Below are positions 16,094-24,528 of a stretch of 64,000 bases of DNA, one piece after another. The stretch's first letter is position 1, and every line of letters starts with the position of its first letter. The stretch spans positions 1 through 64,000 of the forward strand of contig CAKVCL010000017.1 of the NCBI GenBank assembly GCA_934725855.1, in the 5' to 3' direction. Both the position numbers and the translations under genes were made by a program. The notes beneath the pieces were generated by a model. The model saw only the letters and a program-made list of their open reading frames with translations. It did not search any database and was not told where the DNA came from. The stretch comes from an uncultured Cellulosilyticum sp. (GTDB lineage Bacteria > Bacillota > Clostridia > Lachnospirales > Cellulosilyticaceae).

Positions 16094-17515
16094 TTATTTT
16101 GCTTCACTTCTGTAGGCTTCTAAAATGCTATCCGAAACGGTAAGAGCTTGTGCTCCCTTTCCGCCGCCTTCTACCACTACTGCAAAAGCAATCGCATTTC
16201 TAGGCGTTTCATTCGGATCATAAGCATATCCCATAAACCATGAATGATCCGCTTCTGTTTCGTTTTCTGCTGTCCCTGTTTTGCCCCCAACAACTAGACC
16301 CTTTTCTGGTAAAGTGACTGCCGTTCCATGATCTACAACCCCCTCCATCAAAGATTGCAATTCATAGGCTTCCTCTTTTTTTAAAAGATCACCCAGTTCA
16401 ACGGGCTTTTGCTTATTAACAATCTGTCTACCATGCTTCATGGCATGATCCACCAAATAAGGCTTCATACTAACTCCATTATTTATAATGGCAGAAGCTA
16501 ACATTGCCATATGAAGAGGTGTCGTAAGTGTACGTCCTTGGCCAATAGCCGTCGCTGCTTTTTCAAACTCTGAATCATTCATTTGCAAGTTAAATCGACT
16601 AGCTGAATAACCCAAATCAACATTTAATGATTGATTAAATCCTAATGACTCAGCCGTTTCTTTCAATTGATCGCCTTTAAGCTGACGACCAAGTGCCACA
16701 AAGTAGCTATTGCAAGATTTAGCAAAAGCATGATATAAATCGACCTTTCCATGGGCTGTTCCGTTAAAACACTGAATGGTATACTCATTTCCGCTAATAC
16801 TTCCTGTACAATCATAAGTAAAATCTAATGGTAAGCCTGCTTGCTCATTTTGGCGCATATACGCTAAAGAGGTTACTACCTTAAAAATAGAGCCGGGTGG
16901 ATATAGTCCTTTAGTTGCACGATTTAACAAAGGTGAATTCTCTTCATCTGTGCTCAGTATATTCCAATTTTCTCCTATTTCATTAGGATCAAATGTAGGC
17001 CCTGAATATAGGGCTAATATTTTGCCAGTTGAGGCTTCTAATACAACTACAGCTCCCCTTTTACCGCTCATTGCTTCAGCAACCTTACTTTGATAGGTCT
17101 GATTTAATGTTGTTACGATGTCTCGTCCTTCAAATTTTTCATTTAAAAAAGCCATTTTTAATATGGATAATAAATTATAGTTTGGATAGAGCAATGTACT
17201 ATTAGCTAATGCTTCAATACCAGTTTTTCCATATTGACTATATCCTACCACATGCGCATCTTGTTTTCCATACGGATAAACACGATTTCCTTGTTCATCC
17301 GTATAAGCTAATAGAATGTTATCATCTGCATGGGTGTCATAAATTTTGCCACGAATCACCTCTGACTCCAGTGTATTCATTCGTGTATTTTGGCCATGGG
17401 TTGAAATTTCTTTCTGCTTAAAAATTGTAAAATAAATTAAATAGCCAACTAGTACTGCAAAAATAAGCATAAAAATAGCTGCTATTGTATAAATCATCTT
17501 TTTATCTTGCTTCAC
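16094..17515 (-). CDS. Penicillin-binding protein, transpeptidase (class B-like PBP)
   Basis: Membrane-anchored peptidoglycan transpeptidase. There is an N-terminal hydrophobic anchor (MIYTIAAIFMLIFAVLVGYL). The active-site motifs are SxxK in PPGSIFKVVTS, SxN in KSCNSYFVALG and KTG in GGKTGTAENET. About 473 residues, shorter than FtsI because it has almost no dimerisation domain; it resembles the PbpA type that pairs with RodA/FtsW. I choose a GTG start at 17515 because AGGAGG lies 9 nt upstream, inside the end of the rodA-like gene. The gene overlaps that one by 14 nt and is coupled to it. Confidence 0.92.
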   Translation of the reverse strand: MKQDKKMIYTIAAIFMLIFAVLVGYLIYFTIFKQKEISTHGQNTRMNTLESEVIRGKIYDTHADDNILLAYTDEQGNRVYPYGKQDAHVVGYSQYGKTGIEALANSTLLYPNYNLLSILKMAFLNEKFEGRDIVTTLNQTYQSKVAEAMSGKRGAVVVLEASTGKILALYSGPTFDPNEIGENWNILSTDEENSPLLNRATKGLYPPGSIFKVVTSLAYMRQNEQAGLPLDFTYDCTGSISGNEYTIQCFNGTAHGKVDLYHAFAKSCNSYFVALGRQLKGDQLKETAESLGFNQSLNVDLGYSASRFNLQMNDSEFEKAATAIGQGRTLTTPLHMAMLASAIINNGVSMKPYLVDHAMKHGRQIVNKQKPVELGDLLKKEEAYELQSLMEGVVDHGTAVTLPEKGLVVGGKTGTAENETEADHSWFMGYAYDPNETPRNAIAFAVVVEGGGKGAQALTVSDSILEAYRSEAK

Positions 17516-18872
17516 GTGTCTTTTCCTCCTTCTCCTCATTCTTACGTGCTTGATAAGAAAAATAAGTAATCAGACCAATCATTCCCATACTTACTATAAT
17601 TGAAGTGCCACCTGCACTCATAAAAGGCGTAGTAATCCCTGTTAATGGAATGAGTTTTAATACGCCTCCAATAATAATGAATACTTGAAGTCCAAATAAA
17701 CTGGCAATACCTACAATGACCAAACGATAAAAGGCATGACTATAACGAAATGCTACTTGCAAGCATAACAAAATAATCCCTAGATAACAAAGTAAAATGA
17801 CTACCCCCATAAGATTACCAAACTCTTCACATACAGCAGCAAATATATAGTCTGATACATTCATAGGAATTTTGTTTGGGGTTCCCCTTGTCAGTCCGCT
17901 TCCAAGCCATCCCCAAGTTCCTATTGCAAATAAACCTTGAACCACTTGATACCCTTTCCCATTAATATCTGCCCATGGATTGAGCCAAGCTTCCACACGG
18001 ACACGTACATGACCAAAGAGAAAATACCCTAAAACACTTCCTCCACAAGCTGCCAAAAAACCAAGACCTGGAATAACTAAGCTCTGTGTTGCAACTAAAA
18101 GCATCAACAAGGTGGTTAAATAATATAATAAAACGGCTCCTAAATCGCGTTGTAAAACCAAGCATCCTAAAGTACATACGAGAACGATTCCTGGAAATAC
18201 TAATCCTTTATATCCCTGTTTTAACCGCTCCCCATCACTTAGTGTGGCTGCTAAAAATAGAACGAGGGCAACTTTACCAATTTCAGAAGGTTGAAAAGAA
18301 ATCGGACCAATACTCACCCAGTTCGTCGCACCATAAATCGTATCACCAAATACAAATGGCAATCCCATCATGACAAGGAGTGACACTAAATAAAAATACT
18401 TGTTCTGAGGTTTTATGAGTACCCCAAAAATAGATGGGAAAATAAGTGCAATCACTGCACCTAATAGATAAGCCACGATTTGCTTAGTCGCAATAGCATG
18501 ATCTAATCTTTCTAACATCATAAATCCAATGTCCATAATAAAGAACATAATCTGCCACAACACTAATTCTTGATGACGCTTCATTATCTTTAAAATGGTT
18601 AAGGAGCCTATGAAGATAAAAAGGACAATTACCCCATCTAGACCAATCGCTAATCTAAGTGCTTCATCCGTTTGTTTTCCCATGATAATGCTCAACCCTG
18701 CTAAGTGAAAGAAATATAAACAAACAGATAATAATCGATTTTTTTCTTTACGTCCGCCTAAATTATATTGAATAAACGGCTTCATAAAACTAAAAGCGAC
18801 TAATACAAATAAGATGCCAAAGCCTGCAAAAATATACCGACTGAGTAAAATCATAATATTAAAGTATCCCAT
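17502..18872 (-). CDS. SEDS family peptidoglycan polymerase (FtsW/RodA/SpoVE)
   Basis: Multi-span glycosyltransferase that polymerises lipid II together with a class B PBP. Ten or so hydrophobic segments are visible in 456 residues. Conserved family stretches include ISFQPSEIGKVALVLFLA, the catalytic-Asp region LQRDLGAVLLYYLTTLLML, VQGLFAIGTWGWLGSGLTRG, DYIFAAVCEEFGNLMG and TTPFMSAGGTSIIV. It overlaps the PBP gene downstream, so the two form a SEDS-PBP pair. Which of the elongation, division or sporulation roles it has cannot be decided from sequence. Confidence 0.94.
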   Translation of the reverse strand: MGYFNIMILLSRYIFAGFGILFVLVAFSFMKPFIQYNLGGRKEKNRLLSVCLYFFHLAGLSIIMGKQTDEALRLAIGLDGVIVLFIFIGSLTILKIMKRHQELVLWQIMFFIMDIGFMMLERLDHAIATKQIVAYLLGAVIALIFPSIFGVLIKPQNKYFYLVSLLVMMGLPFVFGDTIYGATNWVSIGPISFQPSEIGKVALVLFLAATLSDGERLKQGYKGLVFPGIVLVCTLGCLVLQRDLGAVLLYYLTTLLMLLVATQSLVIPGLGFLAACGGSVLGYFLFGHVRVRVEAWLNPWADINGKGYQVVQGLFAIGTWGWLGSGLTRGTPNKIPMNVSDYIFAAVCEEFGNLMGVVILLCYLGIILLCLQVAFRYSHAFYRLVIVGIASLFGLQVFIIIGGVLKLIPLTGITTPFMSAGGTSIIVSMGMIGLITYFSYQARKNEEKEEKTREAR

Positions 18873-18883
18873 AAATCTTCCTC

Positions 18884-21202
18884 CTAAAGCACCGGCTTAA
18901 AGGTAATCCCCTTTACCTTAGTCTGTTGACGTTCCTGTAGATAGCTTTTTAGAATCTCCTGCGTTTGTGATTGAGATTCATTCGTCAGCACAATACGTAA
19001 TACGCCACTTTGTAGCCACTCATTAGATTTTAAAACAAGTGGTTCATAACTCATAATTTGCATCATACAAACTTGGCAATTCGTTTGAATGCGCCAAGAG
19101 GTCTGCTTACGATCCTCTAATTCAAAATAATGTTTATCTTGAACTCCTTTTTGGCAAGCTGGTGTGCCTCTAAGCACGCATTGAGAAGAAGTCATGACTG
19201 GAATATGTCCATAAACAATTTTTTCAATACGATCGCCTAATCTAATGATCTCACTTGGCATAAGCTCTACCGAAATGGTAGTACGGGTTGCCCCTTGTTC
19301 TTCCCATAATGCAAGCGTTTCATGATTTGTGACATTCATGTTATAATCTATGACCATTTTTTTTCCTAATTCACGCAGCATTCTGTATTCCCCTATATTG
19401 CGAACTAAGAATCCATCAATAGACGTTTGTTGCCAGTCTAATAGTTCTTGTTTATAGCATAGATAGGTTTTTTCTTTCATAATACTTGGAAGTGCTAGAT
19501 AAAAGGCTTTGCCTACTTTTTGACAAAGCTTATAAGCCCGTTTGGCTTTATCATTTTGATAGTTCCATTCCCAATAAACGATTTCAATTTCTGGGTATTT
19601 AAGTGCCACTTCTAATTGTTCAAAGCTACTGACTTGTACCGCCCATTTTTGTTTGCCTATTTCTTGTATGGTCTGTACTTCTTCATAAGATGGCACTTGT
19701 ACCTTTTCTCTATGAAGGAGTTTTTCTTCTAAACAAGACACAGCTTCTCGTCTCATTTCATTTAACTGACTAATGCCAATATAAGCATTCTCCGGCCATT
19801 CGATTGCCACATGCTCTGCTTTAAAGGAAGTGCTTCCTAATTTTGTTAACTGCCTTACTGCCTGCTCTTTCGTTATCGGATTTTGCTTGGCAACTTCTAA
19901 GACGCCCCCTGTATAAGTCACCCCATTATCTTGAGTCAATAAGTTTATTTCCACTGGACCTTTCAGTGTTCCTTTAATCGCTACATCAATTGGCATTTTA
20001 CGCATAGGTTTTATATACGTTTGACGCATTTGTTTAAGGAGCTGATGATTCTTTGTTAAATAAACCTCACTGCCCACCTCCACATATTTGTCAAACTGAC
20101 AAGTAATTCGTGTGCCCGCTTCACATACTTTTGTAATGCCTGTTCCAACACTTTCTTTCCCTTTACGGATAATTTCAAGCCCATCACCAGGATTTAAAGT
20201 CTGGCTTAGTAAAATCGTTGCTTGACCTGTTTTAGCCGAAAAACGCACAACCTCTCCTACTTTTAATCCGATATGGCGTGGACTAATAGGGGTTAGCATT
20301 TTTCTGCTGCCTTTTTCAAAATAATACCCTTTTGAAAATCCCCCACGGTTAAAAATACCTTTTAAAATCTTTAAATCTGTTTCATCTACTCGATAGGCTT
20401 TACCTAATTGGGCTAAATCCATATATTTGCGATAGGTTTTAATAACGGACGCCACATATTCTGGTGATTTCATACGGCCTTCAACTTTAAAAGAGTGAAT
20501 CCCAATGTCTAATAAATCTGGAATAAACTCAATGGAGCAAATATCTTTAAGACTTAATAAGTAGTCCTCTTTATTTAAAATCTTGCCATCTTCTTTTAAA
20601 GTATAGCGCATACGACAAGTCTGTGCGCAGCGCCCACGATTCCCACTACGCCCACCAATTAAACTACTCATTAAACATTGCCCAGAGTAACTGTAACATA
20701 AAGCGCCATGAACAAAAGTTTCCACTTCAATATCACAGGTTTCAATGATTCCTTTGATTTCTTTAAGCTGCATTTCTCTTGCAAGAACCACCCGCTTAAA
20801 GCCTAATTCTTTTAAAAACAAAACATCCTCTATACTATGCGCAGAAAGCTGGGTACTCGCATGCATTCGTAAATATGGAAAATATTTTTTTACCATATGG
20901 GCAATGCCTAAATCTTGAATAATGATCGCATGAACACCGATTTCCACTAAATACTTTAAATACTCATACAAATTAGTTAATTCTGCTTCTTTAATTAATA
21001 TATTAACGGTCACATACACCTTTACCCCTCGTAAAGTCGCATAAGACACAATCTCTTCTAATTCATTCTCTGTAAAATTATCTGCCGCCTGTCTTGCATT
21101 AAATCCTTTGCCCCCTACAAATAGAGCATCTGCTCCATTTTCTATGGCTGCAATGGCATTTTCCATTTTGCCGACTGGTGCCAGAAGTTCTGCTTTCTTC
21201 AA
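18884..21202 (-). CDS. Peptidase U32 family protein with DUF3656 domain (RNA hydroxylation type)
   Basis: A 772-residue two-part protein. The N-terminal U32 domain carries ELLAPVGKMENAIAAIENGA and VETFVHGALCYSYSGQCLMS, then GGRSGNRGRCAQTCRMRY with the conserved Cys cluster. The C-terminal part matches the DUF3656 extension and has a second Cys group (SSQCVLRGTPACQKG and TNCQVCMMQIM). Relatives such as RlhA/TrhP hydroxylate 23S rRNA or tRNA, using prephenate; a similar RNA-modification role is likelier than proteolysis. Start TTG at 21202, 7 nt from GGAG. It lies between zapA and the SEDS-PBP pair. Confidence 0.88.
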   Translation of the reverse strand: MKKAELLAPVGKMENAIAAIENGADALFVGGKGFNARQAADNFTENELEEIVSYATLRGVKVYVTVNILIKEAELTNLYEYLKYLVEIGVHAIIIQDLGIAHMVKKYFPYLRMHASTQLSAHSIEDVLFLKELGFKRVVLAREMQLKEIKGIIETCDIEVETFVHGALCYSYSGQCLMSSLIGGRSGNRGRCAQTCRMRYTLKEDGKILNKEDYLLSLKDICSIEFIPDLLDIGIHSFKVEGRMKSPEYVASVIKTYRKYMDLAQLGKAYRVDETDLKILKGIFNRGGFSKGYYFEKGSRKMLTPISPRHIGLKVGEVVRFSAKTGQATILLSQTLNPGDGLEIIRKGKESVGTGITKVCEAGTRITCQFDKYVEVGSEVYLTKNHQLLKQMRQTYIKPMRKMPIDVAIKGTLKGPVEINLLTQDNGVTYTGGVLEVAKQNPITKEQAVRQLTKLGSTSFKAEHVAIEWPENAYIGISQLNEMRREAVSCLEEKLLHREKVQVPSYEEVQTIQEIGKQKWAVQVSSFEQLEVALKYPEIEIVYWEWNYQNDKAKRAYKLCQKVGKAFYLALPSIMKEKTYLCYKQELLDWQQTSIDGFLVRNIGEYRMLRELGKKMVIDYNMNVTNHETLALWEEQGATRTTISVELMPSEIIRLGDRIEKIVYGHIPVMTSSQCVLRGTPACQKGVQDKHYFELEDRKQTSWRIQTNCQVCMMQIMSYEPLVLKSNEWLQSGVLRIVLTNESQSQTQEILKSYLQERQQTKVKGITFKPVL

Positions 21203-21240
21203 AATATTTCTCCTTTTCCTTAATAAACTAACAGGGGAAG

Positions 21241-21615
21241 TTACCTCCCCCTGTTTCCATGTTCTCTTTTTCCTTGATGTGTTGCCATGGCAAGTTGTTC
21301 TTTTGCTTGTAATAGCTCTCCATTAAGCTTTTGAGCTTGCTCAAAAAGCTTTTTGTTTTCTTCTTGAAGTGTGACTAAAGAAGCTTTATAGTTATCCAAC
21401 ATCTCTTGTTTTTTTACACATTCATCTGCCAAATTTAAAGTAAGTAGTGTATTAATCTTACTTTGTCCCATATGACTTTTATCATACGCATCTTGTATTT
21501 CTATAAGCTTTTCATTAATCACCTTCGCCACACGCTGCATATGTTCTTCGGATTCATCCCCTTGCAACGCTAGAATATTTCCGCCAATGACAACTTCCAC
21601 CTTATTTTTTGTCAT
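21241..21615 (-). CDS. zapA: Cell division protein ZapA
   Basis: FtsZ-ring-stabilising protein. The N-terminal ZapA domain is KVEVVIGGNILALQGDESEE followed by HMQRVAKVINEKLIEIQ and the helix TLLTLNLADECVKKQE. The C-terminal half (about residues 70-124) is a coiled coil with a basic Gly/Arg-rich tail. 124 residues, slightly longer than the usual 85-110. It precedes the U32 gene by 38 bp. Confidence 0.88.
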   Translation of the reverse strand: MTKNKVEVVIGGNILALQGDESEEHMQRVAKVINEKLIEIQDAYDKSHMGQSKINTLLTLNLADECVKKQEMLDNYKASLVTLQEENKKLFEQAQKLNGELLQAKEQLAMATHQGKREHGNRGR

Positions 21616-21688
21616 GCCTAAAACACCCCATTACATGCGCTGGGCACATTTTCTTTTTTCCAATTATAGCACATCCCACTATAAATTA

Positions 21689-22684
21689 CTATAAACTTTT
21701 AAGGTCAAACACTTCATACGCTTTAGGTGACAACATTCGCCCTCTTGGCGTACGCTGCAAGTAGCCTTGCTGAATCAGATAGGGTTCGTACACATCCTCT
21801 AATGTATCCCGTTCTTCTCCAATAGCAGCTGCCAAAGTTTCTAACCCAACTGGCCCCCCTTTAAAATGCAGGGCAATCGCTTCAATAATACGTCTATCAA
21901 TGTCATCTAGTCCATTTTTATCAATATTTAAAAGCTCAAGTGCTTTTAAGCAAACCTCATGACTAATGCCGTGATCATATTTAATGAGAGCAATGTCGCG
22001 TACACGCTTTAAAAGCCTATTGGCAACACGAGGCGTACCTCTACTGCATTTAGCAAGCTCTAATGCTGCTTCCCTTTCAATTTGTGTATCTAAAATTCCC
22101 GCTGTTCGAGTGATAATCTGCCCTAATTCCTGCTCCGTATAATATTCTAAGCGTTGAATGATGCCAAAACGGTCTCTAAGTGGTGCACTTAGCATCCCCG
22201 CTCTTGTGGTTGCCCCAATTAGTGTAAACCTTGGGAGGGTCAGGCGAATGGATTTAGCTGCTGAACCTTTTCCCACCACAATATCTATACAATAATCTTC
22301 CATTGCGGAATAAAGTACTTCCTCTACTTGGCGACTCATACGATGAATCTCATCGATAAACAAAATATCCCCTGGTTGTAGATTATTTAAAATAGCGGCA
22401 ATATCTCCTGGCCTTTCAATGGCTGGTCCTGAAGTAATTTTAATCTTAACGCCCATCTCTGCTGCAATGACCTCAGCCATAGTGGTTTTACCAAGTCCTG
22501 GAGGCCCATATAAAAGGACATGATCTAATGCTTCACCTCTTACTTTCGCCGCTTCAATAAAAATTTTGATATTTTCTTTGATGGCACTTTGACCAATATA
22601 CTCATCTAAGCTAAGGGGTCGAATACTACTTTCTATTTCATTATCTTCTAACTGTAAGTCACTTGAAATAATACGTCTTTCCAT
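21689..22684 (-). CDS. ruvB: Holliday junction branch migration helicase RuvB
   Basis: AAA+ motor that drives Holliday-junction branch migration with RuvA. Walker A is [20 protein letters not shown], Walker [16 protein letters not shown], sensor 1 [20 protein letters not shown], and the C-terminal winged helix ends [19 protein letters not shown]. 331 residues, full length. AAAGGA precedes the ATG. It follows ruvA by 31 bp. ruvC is not in the window. Confidence 0.98.
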   Translation of the reverse strand: MERRIISSDLQLEDNEIESSIRPLSLDEYIGQSAIKENIKIFIEAAKVRGEALDHVLLYGPPGLGKTTMAEVIAAEMGVKIKITSGPAIERPGDIAAILNNLQPGDILFIDEIHRMSRQVEEVLYSAMEDYCIDIVVGKGSAAKSIRLTLPRFTLIGATTRAGMLSAPLRDRFGIIQRLEYYTEQELGQIITRTAGILDTQIEREAALELAKCSRGTPRVANRLLKRVRDIALIKYDHGISHEVCLKALELLNIDKNGLDDIDRRIIEAIALHFKGGPVGLETLAAAIGEERDTLEDVYEPYLIQQGYLQRTPRGRMLSPKAYEVFDLKSL

Positions 22685-22715
22685 ACCGTTTCCTTTCTTT
22701 CTGATTTTCTAAAAT

Positions 22716-23309
22716 CTACATGCCTAGTATGCTAAGTGCCTTGCGAATGAGGGTTTCACTATTTGAATGATAATCATCCACTGCTTCAACCGCTTTTTTA
22801 GCTTCTTGATGACTATAACCTAATGCCTCTAAAGCCTCTATCGCTTCTTTCCCCGATTCTTTATCCTTAAGTCCTGTTTGAAGTAAACTTAGGTCTGGTA
22901 CATAGAGCTTACTGATACTATCTTTAAGTTCTAAGATAATGCGTTGTGCCGTTTTAGGTCCTATGCCACTGACTTTACTCATCGCTTGACTATCTTGCTC
23001 CATAATGATTTCGACAATCTCTTGTACACTATACATATTAAGCACTTGCATTCCCCCTTTAGGACCAATGCCACTTACACTAATGAGTTTTCTAAAGATC
23101 TCTCGTTCTTCATGATGATAAAAGCCATATAAATCGTGGCCATCTTCTTTAATTTGTTCATGAATATATAGTTTAACGGTATCTTTTAATGTGGTAAGCT
23201 CGCCTATTGTGCGGGTGCTGCAAAAAACTTCATACCCTATTCCATAAGCTTCTAAAATAACCGTATTTTCGCCAACTTCTGTAATGATGCCTTTTAAATA
23301 GGTAATCAT
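22716..23309 (-). CDS. ruvA: Holliday junction DNA helicase RuvA
   Basis: Holliday-junction-binding partner of RuvB. The N-terminal OB fold (MITYLKGIITEVGENTVILE), the two helix-hairpin-helix motifs (LISVSGIGPKGGMQVLN and MSKVSGIGPKTAQRIILELK) and the C-terminal RuvB-binding three-helix domain (EALEALGYSHQEAKKAVEAV) are all present in 197 residues. AAAGGAG precedes the ATG. Confidence 0.97.
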   Translation of the reverse strand: MITYLKGIITEVGENTVILEAYGIGYEVFCSTRTIGELTTLKDTVKLYIHEQIKEDGHDLYGFYHHEEREIFRKLISVSGIGPKGGMQVLNMYSVQEIVEIIMEQDSQAMSKVSGIGPKTAQRIILELKDSISKLYVPDLSLLQTGLKDKESGKEAIEALEALGYSHQEAKKAVEAVDDYHSNSETLIRKALSILGM

Positions 23310-23395
23310 AATCTACTCCTTTTTGCGCTTCTTAATCTTCTTATTCATTTTACCGTAGTCTACTCTAAAAGGCAAACAAACATTCGGTAAACTTC

Positions 23396-23439
23396 AAAAA
23401 AGAGTTAAGCTTGTCATATGCAAGAACTTAACTCTTTTT
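23396..23439 (-). terminator. Terminator of the DUF896 gene
   Basis: Stem AAAAAGAGTTAAG (23396-23408) and CTTAACTCTTTTT (23427-23439), with a nested CTTG/CAAG pair. A T-tract follows on the minus strand, directly after the stop of the gene at 23442. Confidence 0.87.
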
Positions 23440-23441
23440 GA

Positions 23442-23693
23442 TTAATGCATGTTTTTAGGATTTTGTGGCATATATTTTAACGGATGCAGTTTGCCGTCTG
23501 GTGTTTTAATTTTAGTATGTGCGAGTTGCTGTTTGAGATTGCCTCTAAAAATCTCAAGATACTTCTTACGCAGTGCATCTTGTTTAACTTGCTCATCTGG
23601 TGTTAATCCCACGGTCTTTTTCTTATTTGCCAGCTCATTGATCTCACTAATAAGCTGATCCATATTCACATCTCTATTATTATTTTTATCCAT
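23442..23693 (-). CDS. DUF896 (YnzC-like) small protein
   Basis: Small protein of 83 residues matching the DUF896/YnzC family: MDQLISEINELANKKKTVGL, then LTPDEQVKQDALRKKYLEIF, RGNLKQQL and a C-terminal PDGKLHPLK. In Bacillus the family member ynzC sits in the SOS-induced yneA operon; its molecular role is not established. GGAAAGGA lies 5 nt before the ATG. It follows proB by 15 bp and ends the parE-parC-proB run with its own terminator. Confidence 0.85.
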   Translation of the reverse strand: MDKNNNRDVNMDQLISEINELANKKKTVGLTPDEQVKQDALRKKYLEIFRGNLKQQLAHTKIKTPDGKLHPLKYMPQNPKNMH

Positions 23694-23708
23694 TTTTAAT
23701 TCCTTTCC

Positions 23709-24503
23709 TTAGGCTACAAACCATGTGCCTACTGGCTCACCTTCTACGATTTTTCTTAATATTTCAATATCCTCACCAGAAGCAACTATCGTTTCTGTAT
23801 GACACGCTTTAGCAATCTCAGCAGCTAAAATTTTAGTAATCATACCCCCTGTTCCTAAAGTAGAACCTGCTCCCCCTGCAAGGGACTTAATATCTTCTGT
23901 AATTTCATGCACTTCCTTTATCAGTTCTGCATCAGGGTCTTCTTTTGGATTACTGGTATAAAGCCCATCAATGTCTGTTAAAAGCACTAATAAATCTGCG
24001 CCAACGAGCTGGGCAACCGTAGCAGATAATGTATCATTATCACCAAAACGATAGCCCTCAATTTGTGCGGTGGAAATGCAATCATTTTCATTAATAATTG
24101 GAATCACCCCAAGCTCCATTAATGTTTCAAATGTATTTTTAGCATTTTGATTTTTGATGGGATCTTCTACGACATCTTTGGTGAGTAATACTTGTGCAAT
24201 GACTTGATTGTATTCATCAAAAAACTTTTGATAAATTTTCATTAAAATCGCCTGCCCAATGGCAGCAGAAGCTTGCTTAAGTGGTAATTCCTCTGGGCGC
24301 TTATTTCTGCCAATACGTTGCATCCCTGCATTAATGGCCCCTGATGATACTAAAATGACCTCTTTGCCAGAGTTGTTTAAATCCGTTAGTACTCTAGCGA
24401 GCTTCTCCATTTTATTTAAATCCACACGTCCATTTTCATGCGTGAGTGAAGATGTTCCGATTTTTACTACAATTCTTTTTGCTGCTTTAACTGCTGTTCT
24501 CAT
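23709..24503 (-). CDS. proB: Glutamate 5-kinase (short form without PUA domain)
   Basis: First step of proline synthesis, phosphorylating glutamate. The amino-acid-kinase fold is clear: KRIVVKIGTSSLTHENGRVD, LVSSGAINAGMQRIGRNKRP, IPIINENDCIS, FGDNDTLSATVAQLVGADLL and GTGGMITKILAAEIA. 264 residues, so the C-terminal PUA domain of the long form (about 370 residues) is absent, as in several clostridial homologues. proA is not adjacent. It lies 25 bp after parC and 15 bp before the DUF896 gene. Confidence 0.95.
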   Translation of the reverse strand: MRTAVKAAKRIVVKIGTSSLTHENGRVDLNKMEKLARVLTDLNNSGKEVILVSSGAINAGMQRIGRNKRPEELPLKQASAAIGQAILMKIYQKFFDEYNQVIAQVLLTKDVVEDPIKNQNAKNTFETLMELGVIPIINENDCISTAQIEGYRFGDNDTLSATVAQLVGADLLVLLTDIDGLYTSNPKEDPDAELIKEVHEITEDIKSLAGGAGSTLGTGGMITKILAAEIAKACHTETIVASGEDIEILRKIVEGEPVGTWFVA

Positions 24504-24528
24504 ATTGCTGCTTTCCCCCCTGAACGGA

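Noticed and set aside
21227..21255. Terminator between zapA and the U32 gene (CAGGGG/CCCCTG)
   Set aside because: The stem overlaps the zapA stop but no T-tract follows on the minus strand; the genes are more likely co-transcribed.
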